The notes beneath the pieces were generated by a model. The model had not been told where the DNA came from. It saw nothing but the letters and a program-made list of their open reading frames with translations, and did not search any database. A stretch of DNA of 64,000 nucleotides from Leptobrachium leishanense. Its lineage: Eukaryota; Chordata; Amphibia; Anura; Megophryidae. The stretch is taken from assembly GCA_009667805.1 (NCBI GenBank), contig CM019064.1:273029662-273093661 (forward strand). Direction: 5' to 3'. Below are positions 56,373 to 64,000 of this stretch, piece by piece. Both the position numbers and the translations under genes were made by a program. Numbering within the stretch: the stretch's first letter is position 1; every line of letters begins with the position of its first letter.

Positions 56373-56997
56373 CTCCAGTCCAGTCTACTTCATATCACCT
56401 TCTTTCATGCTGGGAGACATAGCCTGACCTTCATCCTCCGTGGCAGGTGGCAGAATGGACGACCGCTGGGAGGAAGTGACGTTTTGTGATTACTTCCTAC
56501 CAGTGTTCTCACGTGATAGAGAGGACGGAGGAGCAGCCAGTTAGATGCTATGCATCTTAGACGGCAGCATCGCGCTACCGATTATTTTAACGGCACTGGC
56601 TGCTCCCTTTTGCTGCTGCACTCCGGGATCCAGAAACCGGTGGCCGCCAGGGGTGCGTCCCACGGGGGTGTGGCAGGTCACTCAGCAGCGGGACGCCGCC
56701 TCCTGGAAAGTGCCACCTTAGGCCTAGGCCTTGTCGGCCTAGGCCTAGATACAACACTGAATGCTAGCACTAACCATTACATATTGAGATGCTACATTAG
56801 CACCAACTATGGAATAGGGCTCCACATTGGCTGGAATTTTCTTGTGAAAAACACATATATCAAAATATTGCTAAAAAGGGGAGGAAGCAATTTATTATAA
56901 TATTGTACTTTTATCGTAAATATAATGGAAACTTTAACAGTCTTTCCTTAAAACAGCTTTCCTGCATTGAATCCAGAGTATGCTACCTGTGTCTTAA

Positions 56998-57588
56998 AGG
57001 AACACTCTAATCAACCCCCCCCCCATTTATAACATTAAACCATACCTATTGCCTCAATAAATAAGTAGGGATTTTTTTTTACTGTAATACTTACCCTAAA
57101 ATCCACTTGTTTCCAACGGCGTCTTTTTTTTTTTATATACTCACCTCCCTCCTCTTCCGCTCCCGTCCTTCTAACTTTCACTTGGCTAATGGTTTATGTG
57201 AGAATCGCGCATGCGCGCCTCTCACGTAAGCCAGCCAATCAGTAGGCTTCCTCCCGGCTCCATCTTTTTGGATTAGTGTTGCATGCAAGAGGATGTGCGC
57301 AACACTAATCCTCAGCCGCTGCCGCCAGCTACTGCGGCGAGTTGGAGACGTCATTGCTCTGAAAGCGCGATGACGTCTCCTACTCGGCAATAGTCGGCAG
57401 AAGCGGGAAATATGAATCCCGCTCTGCTGACTGACAGCTGAGAGGGCGGAGTAAAGTCCTCCGCGTCTCTCAGCTGTTTTCAGCTGTTTCAGCCGAACGG
57501 CCCCGGGAGGGGGGACAGACAAGGGCATACTCAGGGCATCATGACCACCTAAAAAAGCTTAGGTGGTCATGTTGCCTAGAGTATCCAT
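56998..57588. mobile_element. TTAA-flanked, piggyBac-like MITE (591 bp)
   Basis: TTAA at 56994-56997 and 57589-57592; ends AGGAACACTCTAATC and inverted TAGAGTATCCAT. A 26-bp hairpin (gaccacctaaaaaagcttag, ggtggtc) lies near the right end. The GC-rich interior has open frames without motif. Confidence 0.68.
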
Positions 57589-57592
57589 TTAA

Positions 57593-58459
57593 GATTTCAT
57601 TAAAGTCGAGTTTTGGTGAACTGATACTTTTTCACTCAGGACATTGAACTGAATGTTGTTATACTGTATGTGAAAAAAAATTCACATCTTTGCCTGGAAG
57701 AAACTATTCTTTTTAGCGTGACACACTCACTTCACTGCTTTACTTCGTAGCTGGGTTTGACTAGAAGTTGACAATGCTGGAGCATACTACTGTCTCATCT
57801 GAGAGTAAGACCTGTGAACATGATGACCTGGAACCCGATGGCAGAACAGTTTGTAAGTCTGGGATAGCAGGTGTAACAGAGTGGTCCAAGTGTAATAGTG
57901 GAAATAAGCCAGGGTCAGTAAGCCAGGACAGCAACATAGATGGAGTCATCAACAGACCAAGTGCCAGGTGTTACAGGCAGGGAGCAAAGTCCAGAAACGT
58001 GTCAAAGCTGTGAAATCCAAACAGGCGAATTTGAAGTCAGGAAAAGAGTCGAAGGACACGTGGCACAGGAAAAGAAACGTAGTCCTATGAGTGCGCCAGA
58101 AGCCAAGTATCCAGGAAATTCAACTAGGAGTTGGAGGACAAGAGGCAACAGGAGAATAGAGGAAAGCTGGGTCTCTGGAGAAGAAGTAGCTGAATAACTG
58201 GCTTCTGAAGGGTTGGTATGTTTGTTATTTATTGGGGAAGGAGGATGTTGGAACCTCCCCCTGGGCCAGATGACCCACTCTGTAAGTGTCCAACAGTGTA
58301 CGCTGCATTAGCATCATCTGGATCTGCTATGCATCCCTGCATCAATCCCTGAGTGTCAGAATTCCGCAAAATGGGTGGCTAGTTCTGATATGTACGTCAC
58401 TTCATCAAACCAGCAACTTCATCATTTGCTATTTGTGAAACACATAAACATAGGAAAGA
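57593..58459. other. Unassigned; possibly LTR-retrotransposon debris
   Basis: 57770-58200 is purine-rich with words such as gagtggtccaagtgtaatag and ggcagggagcaaagtccag that resemble the 28330-28700 segment in style. No diagnostic motif. Confidence 0.25.
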
Positions 58460-58827
58460 ATATAAAATGCTTTTAAAAAAAAACAGAAACATTTTTTGCC
58501 TAAAAAATCCCGAAAAATGCCTAAAATAATCATCGGTTTATTAGAAATTGAATAAAAATGGGAATATTTTTAACATTGAAGTCTATGGGATTCGCCTGAA
58601 TAAACCTGACGAACGAAAGCACCGAACAGCAGAGCACTACAGCAACTTTTCACTGCTGTTTGGTGTCTCTGAATAGATTAACCATTGCTTCTCTATGAGG
58701 GATTTCACTGCCTTCAAACAGGCACCGTACTGGCTGGCAGTTCGCCAGTAGCCAGATGGCCCCGAAATGTCACCGTATGGGGAAATTCCCTGTTCATTGA
58801 CATTTCGGCTCTCTCTGAATAACCTCT
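58460..58827. mobile_element. Family B MITE, one half
   Basis: From the internal T/A-rich tract (aaaaatcccgaaaaatgcct) through gggattcgcctgaataaacc to the terminus CTCTCTGAATAACCTCT. The other half is missing. Confidence 0.65.
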
Positions 58828-60048
58828 ATAATCTTTAAAATATACAGTAGTTGAGTAATATATAAATGTTGAATCAGTATAAATGTTAGAAAGTCAGCAA
58901 TGTGGAGAGTATTTCCATCGTATACTAATACGTAAATTGGGAAATTAAAATGAACATTCAATTTCTATGATTTTTCTGTGCTACAGGAAGTAACTCAATG
59001 CATAATATAAGGTGTCTGAAGGCAGGATGTCCATCGGGTCACCGTATGGATTTCCATCTTACCATAAATTATTGTATGTGGTTCATATGTAAATTAACAA
59101 TAGTGTTGGAGGGGTGAATCCTAAGTGCTACCAATGTTGTTGGAAATATTAAAAGATCACAAAATATGCCTGCAAATCCATGATAAACTGAAGTGGCTTT
59201 GAAGTGTTATAGTAACACATGTCACCTTTCCTGTGAAATATAACAATATATCTTCAGACAGTGTCAAAAATGTGCCGGATGCACAATACACTGTTGATGT
59301 CTTGCAGATCAGTTTGTGTTTTTCCCGTAATGTTTACTTCATTTTATTCTATTTAGTTATTCGATAACTCATTACATAGTATCTCAGTGTTGCATGCAAT
59401 ACGTCCAGCTGTGTTTACAGCTATTTGTTTTGCATGTTGGCTTCTATTAAAAAACAAAGTGGTGCTTAGCAAAGGGTCGCAATCTCTGGTTGGCCACATG
59501 CAATGTTTTCCAAGAAGATACAATTACATATTCAATTGCTGTATTCCCACATTACAAATATGTGTTTGGGGAGGTTAACAAAAACAGTATTTAAAGGAAC
59601 GATCATTTAGTCAATACGTCATACTCTTCTATTGTTACAGGAAGTCAAGCTTTTTGTATGATATGTGAAGGTATGCCTATTGTTCATTCAGTAACATGAA
59701 CTGACCCGTGCAGAAAAAACAACTATAAACATAAAGACAATCAAAGTTCTCAGTAGGTTCAAATTCCTTCTTGGAGAGAAGCCAACATGCATTGACAGAA
59801 ATTACTTTCTGGTGCATCCTGGTTTATAAGTAGCTCATAAGAAGCTGACTATAAATAACATTAAAAGTCCTGGAAAAGGTAAAGGGTTAACTGTCATGGA
59901 TTATGATATGGCAGTAAGTACACATATCTCATTGCAAATGTCACCATCTTTATTGGGACACTGAGAATTACTAATAGTGATATGTTGAGGCTATTTTATG
60001 TAAGAGGTTACAAACATTCAGATGCTCGTGTACATGCAGCAAACACCA
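58828..60048. other. No recognisable feature (1.2 kb)
   Basis: Unassigned sequence; no repeat terminus or coding motif. Confidence 0.4.
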
Positions 60049-60765
60049 GGGGCCCTATTCCCATGTTGCCGTTAAGCACAGCGCTCGAGGTATACAGCAG
60101 AACCCCAGTATTGTAGCAGTATCTCCCTCTTAGCTTTCCCTATCTGTTCTCTGTTTTGTCTCCCTGGTATATTGACCCCTGGGCCGGTCTATCGATTACT
60201 GTTTGCTAGCTGCCTGCCCTTGACCTCAGCATACAACCCCGACTACGCTTGCCAGCCACCTGTCCCAACTCTCTGCTAGTCACATTGACCATGCATGAAA
60301 ACTGCCTGCCCTGACCTTGGTTCCCTCCTCGACTAACAGTTTGGCCTTTCCTGCTTGCCACCCTCCTCATCTGTACAGTGAAGCGATATCCTGATATCCG
60401 TCTCCCATGATATCATCTCACAGGCCCAATCCCTGAAATCAGGGACGCCAGCTCACAACTCTTCTTAGATCCCTCAGTCGAGAGAGCAGTGCAATCCACT
60501 GTTTGATCGCTCTGCTGGAAGAGGAACACTGGGAACAAATAGCTACCAGTGTTCCTCTGCATATCCTCCGCTGCCCGGCCGGATCTCACTCGTGTGAGCT
60601 CGCATCTGTCTACATGGAATCCTCGGCAGGATTACGACTGGAGCTGCTGAGAAAGTGACTCCGTCATAATAACAGTGTTAAATGGCAGGTGTTAGTGGAA
60701 AACGACAGATGCTCAGGTTTTCCATTTGCGTCTGCCATTTAACACCAATCTTGGAATAGAGCCCC
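60049..60765. mobile_element. GGGGCCCTATTCC-ended element with LTR-like insert
   Basis: Ends GGGGCCCTATTCC and GGAATAGAGCCCC are inverted. 60677-60735 is a hairpin (gtgttaaatggcaggtgtta against tgccatttaacac). The middle (60120-60470) reads like a frog LTR (ctgcctgcccttgacctcag, gtatattgacccctgggccg), perhaps inserted. No clear TSD. Confidence 0.42.
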
Positions 60766-62049
60766 AGGTGTATCCATAGTGTGAGGTACATTGCATCAGT
60801 CTGCCACAACGTCAATGTAGGACCATTTTATGTAACCAATCACTATTGCAAATTCTTAAGTCAGTTATCTTTAAAATCTTTAATGCTATATTAAGACTGA
60901 GTGCTCTGAATTCTGTATGTTGTTTTTAATGGTCTCAGATGCACCCTTATGAAAAATGCATGTTCAGGTTGAATGCAGCCATTATGGGATATACTATATA
61001 CATCCCTTAACATAGACTGGATTATATTAAAGCTTATATTCTAATGAAGTGTATAAATACTAAAGTCAACAACGATGAAATCATGCTTATGACACATGCT
61101 TATTCATTCTTATGTTTAATTAAACTCGTTCTTCATCCTACATTTAATAATTCTCAAAATTCTAAATTACAAGCTCTGCGAGTTCCCACATGGAAATTGC
61201 TGATGAAGAAACCCAAAATTTACTATGACCTGCAGCTGCACAGCAGAGCCAAGATATCATCGCCATTATAAATATAGGAACCCACACTCACAGCTGGTGT
61301 GAGTTGACCTACGTGCCACTTAAAACGGAACTGTGGTTAATGCCCCGAAAATGTTTTGGATACTGCAGCTCAAACAATTGCAAATAAGGCACAGAAAAAC
61401 CTCCATGTCACCAACATGTCTGAAAACACACATAATAATACAAAAGTGCAGAAGAACCTGAAAATCCATTAAAAACTGGCCAAGCTGCCAACTTTATTCT
61501 GCTAAAATTCAACCGTGCAGACACCTAAGCAAGGTAAATACAGCTGTGTTTGCACCAGACTGACTTCCCACTTTGGGAAAACTGAGGAATGCCCATGGAC
61601 TGCCTATGTTCTGCCCATCAGAAAATAAACAAGGGAAGAGATCTCACAACTGCAATCCAAAATAAAAACCAGGGCAAGAAAAATGACAGGTGCATCCCAA
61701 ACAAGCTAAAAATACGGCAAATGTCACTTTTTGACATGGAAGTTACCAAAATCACAAAACAAAATGTTTGTTAGAACCCAGAAGTGAAATTAACATAAAG
61801 CTAACATAATAATGGTGTCCGGGCTATAAGATTGTGCACTCAATCATCCGAACTCTTGAGGCAATTGTCAGGTAATTCTGCCTAGTGAGGTCACCACAGC
61901 TTTTTTTTTTTTCGTGGCTTTATGCCTGTTAGCTATTAGCTCACAAGTTAGGGATATGGCATACATAGGGAATTTGGAGTTTCTCCTTGAGTTGCAACAT
62001 AGACAACACCCATCAAGACCATAATGATCATTACAGAATACATGCCTTG
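60766..62049. other. No recognisable feature (1.3 kb)
   Basis: The open frames (61044-61271, 61589-61774) have no recognisable domain. Composition is ordinary AT-rich DNA. Confidence 0.4.
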
Positions 62050-62108
62050 CAGGGTTATTCAAAGAAAGCCGATCTGGCCCCAAAATGTAACCAGACACTG
62101 AAATTCAG

Positions 62109-62567
62109 CGTTGGAGAGTTCTGAAGTGGCCAGCAATGAGTCCAGATCTAAATCCCATTCAACACCTGTGGAGAGATCTTAAAATTGCTTTTGGGAAAAG
62201 GCGCCCTTCCAATAAGAGAGACCTGGAGCAGTTTGCAAAGGAAGAGTGGTCCAAAATTCCGTGTGAGAGGTGTAAGAAGCTTGTGGATGGTTATAGGAAG
62301 CAACTGATTTCAGTTATTTTTTTCAAAGGGTGTGCAACCAAATACTAAGTTAAGGGTGCCAAGAATTTTGTCCAGACCATTTCTGGAGTTTTGTGTGACA
62401 TTATGTCCAATTTGCTTTTTTTCTTCCCTTTTTTTGTTTTGTTCCAATACACACAAAGGGAATAAACATGTGTATAGCAAAACATGTGTTACTCCAATAC
62501 TTTTCTAGGAGAAATACTTGATTTTCTGGAAAAATGTCTGGGGTGCCAACAATTTTGGCCATGACTG
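62109..62567 (+). mobile_element. Tc1 3' end (right TIR and transposase C-terminus)
   Basis: Transposase C-terminus, then 3' sequence ending GTGCCAACAATTTTGGCC and ATGACTG, followed by TA (62568-62569). The left TIR and most of the gene are absent. Confidence 0.78.
62118..62348 (+). pseudogene. Tc1 transposase C-terminal fragment, catalytic Glu replaced by Gln
   Basis: An open frame of 76 codons reading VLKWPAMSPDLNPIQHLWRD, then QFAKEEWSKIPCERC and the end FFKGCATKY, with a stop at 62348. The position after LNPI should be the catalytic Glu of DD34E; here CAA encodes Gln. A different Tc1 subfamily from those at 12398 and 44736. Confidence 0.78.
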
Positions 62568-62570
62568 TAC

Positions 62571-62624
62571 ATAAGGTTATCAGATCCCCTCTAAGGAGCC
62601 CTTTCTCTAAACTAAACAGGTTTA
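62571..62624 (-). repeat. 54-bp CR1-2 family fragment
   Basis: aaggttatcagatcccctct and ctctaaactaaacaggttta match 45925-45982 with few changes. It begins right after the Tc1 TA duplication, so the Tc1 probably inserted in a CR1 fragment. Confidence 0.7.
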
Positions 62625-63205
62625 ATTCAATATCTAATTCAATATCTAATAAACCGTTGATTATAATATTCTGCAGTAAAAAGTCTCTTTAGTACTAGAT
62701 CTTTTAGGATCTTTTAGGCACTTTTGGGGATTTTTTTGGCAAACTTTTTTCTGTTTTTTTAAATCGTTTTTTCTGTAACAGCCCTTTTTATTATCCTTCA
62801 TTGGATCTAATATGTAAATTTCAGACATTTTCATTCTGTAGTTTTTTTGCAAACAGCATTTTAATTTTCAAACTTTCAAGCATACTGTTTTTGGTTTTCT
62901 TCACTTCGTTCGTCTGCGGTGTCGGGTTTTTCCGACGGCTGCTCTGCGCTGTGATCGGCGGCTATTCGGGTTTCTCCGACGTGTTAATCCAGCTGTTTCT
63001 GTGGGTTTCGGTAAGTGTTCAGCAGGTTTTGCGGTGAGTGTTCTGCGGGTTTGCGGCAAGTTTTTCCTGCACTACGAGGGCCCTGCGGTGCTTGCTGAAT
63101 ACACCGCAGGGTCGGCGAACTAGGATCGCCGAATCGCCCCGAAGTGCAGGGAACGAAAAGTCACTGAATGTAGGGTGACTTTTCAAATCTCTTTGAATAA
63201 CCCTG

Positions 63206-64000
63206 TTAGTGTACAGCATGCACTGTGACAGTAAATTAGCACTTAATGTATGTTTATCATATAACTAAGACTGAACACTGTATTAAGCAAAATTAATTTT
63301 GACTCAGGTTAAAACAAGTCAGGTGCTTTTATTATTTATTTAAAAATTATATAACATATAATATTACATATAATTATAATAAATAAATATATATATTATA
63401 ATGTATTCTCTCAGTTTCATTCTGTATTTATTTTCTAAATGGATGTAACCAGATGCAAGCCAGTATTTTATCAGACATACATAAATAACATTAAATTGCT
63501 TGGTCAGAGAGAAGTTGGCTTAATCACATTTTAAAGAGCTAAAGGCAGAGTGTTAAGGTACTGTGCACAGACACTGAAGAATTGATGTCAAACTACAAAC
63601 CATGAGTGAGCAGGGGGTCACAGCTACTGATAGGTCAAACAGATTAGCCTTGGAGCAGTTTTACTGAAGAAAACAAATTATCAGTTGACATAATCAATTT
63701 TCAACACTACCCACAGCTGAACAATTCCACAGACAGGCCGATTAAGCCTGCATTTAAACATGTCAGAATATGTGAACAACATGTTTGCAGAAACAAGGAA
63801 AAATACCGGTTATTTGCTGTTTATTGTTTACAGTTACTGCAAAGGTGCTGGTTCATGTGTGTGACAGATGCCTCAACTCAGACCGAGTATAGATCCGCTG
63901 TTAGGGTCTTCCTTGCTCCGGAGATACCTAGGAGATATGGAAATAGTTTGTATTTTTCCCAATCACTTGTCGAAAGAGTGTATGGTGAAGCAAAGTGAAA
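63206..64000. other. No recognisable feature
   Basis: An AT-rich microsatellite-like tract at 63340-63400 (ataatattacatataattat). Otherwise nothing I can support. Confidence 0.4.

Larger units (their letters stand above)
55173..56759. mobile_element. Non-autonomous hAT element (1,587 bp) with two tandem arrays, TSD AATGCTAG
   Basis: Perfect 8-bp flanks AATGCTAG at 55165-55172 and 56760-56767. Left end CAGTGGTGTATTTAGG, right end inverted CCTAGATACAACACTG; gccctaggcctga and taggcctaggccttg follow inside. The interior is non-coding: a 3 x 55-bp array, a long AT/C-rich array of 20-23-bp units, a LINE tail and a CpG-bearing right part. Transposition would need a transposase from elsewhere. Confidence 0.85.
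62050..63205. mobile_element. Family B MITE containing Tc1 and CR1 pieces
   Basis: Starts CAGGGTTATTCAAAGAAAGC and ends TCTCTTTGAATAACCCTG; flanks TTG/TTA. The left arm stops near 62108, the interior resumes near 62630 (tctaataaaccgttgattat), and the right arm with ggtcggcgaactaggatcgc is complete. Between them lie a Tc1 3' part and 54 bp of CR1. Confidence 0.68.

Noticed and set aside
57178..57528. 116-codon arginine-rich frame
   Set aside because: Falls in the GC-rich core of a TTAA-flanked MITE, with no domain and a competing frame structure.

Overview
This window looks like non-coding, repeat-dense DNA from a vertebrate nuclear genome, most likely an amphibian and probably a frog. The basis is the mix of repeats: CR1 LINEs with an esterase-type ORF1, an L1/Tx1-like ORF1, L2-like LINE tails, a tRNA-derived SINE, many Tc1/mariner copies, TTAA-flanked piggyBac-like elements, hAT elements with 8-bp target-site duplications (TSDs), and several families of short inverted-repeat elements (MITEs). 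The species assignment is inference from recalled repeat content. I found no convincing host protein exon, tRNA, rRNA or CRISPR. Every long open frame that I could interpret belongs to a transposable element.

Layout. 1-4.6 kb: a solo LTR (TSD ATTAG) split by a nearly full-length minus-strand CR1. 5-12 kb: a Tc1 hairpin, an LTR with a 42-bp minisatellite, a piggyBac-like MITE, an old LINE fragment and a clean solo LTR (TSD GATAT). 12.4-14.0 kb: an almost intact Tc1 transposon with one frameshift in its transposase. 14.6-22.1 kb: MITEs, then a decayed Tc1 that received five later insertions, one nested inside another. 22-27 kb: a Tc1 remnant, the 5' part of an L1/Tx1-like LINE and hAT debris. 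28.7-32 kb: two hAT elements with perfect 8-bp TSDs. 32.6-39.7 kb: a MITE-rich mosaic plus a LINE 3' end that shares its tail with the SINE. 40.4-43.5 kb: no recognised element. 43.6-51.2 kb: an LTR, a deleted Tc1, a second CR1 whose ORF2 is interrupted only by a MITE, and a 98-bp perfect duplication. 51.9-57.6 kb: a 71-bp satellite, SINEs, and a hAT element carrying two tandem arrays. 58-64 kb: MITE copies, one of them a composite with Tc1 and CR1 pieces.

MITE nicknames used here: family A starts GGCTAGGGTCAGACG (TSD TTA/TAA, CpG-rich). Family B is long (about 830-1,160 bp including nested insertions) and family C is short (about 171-182 bp, palindromic); B and C share the terminus CAGGGTTATTCA and have 3-bp A/T-only TSDs in the best copies. 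Family D is a hairpin of about 130 bp starting GGGCC. Family E has the terminus AAGGGTTTATTC.

The genes do not form a pathway. What the window shows is insertion history: TSDs and interrupted frames give the relative order of many insertions. The most informative observations are the nested stack at 17.2-20.1 kb, the MITE in CR1 ORF2 whose removal would restore the frame, the shared terminus of families B and C, and the shared SINE/LINE tail. All boundaries were read by eye, so positions may be off by a few bases where no TSD is quoted.
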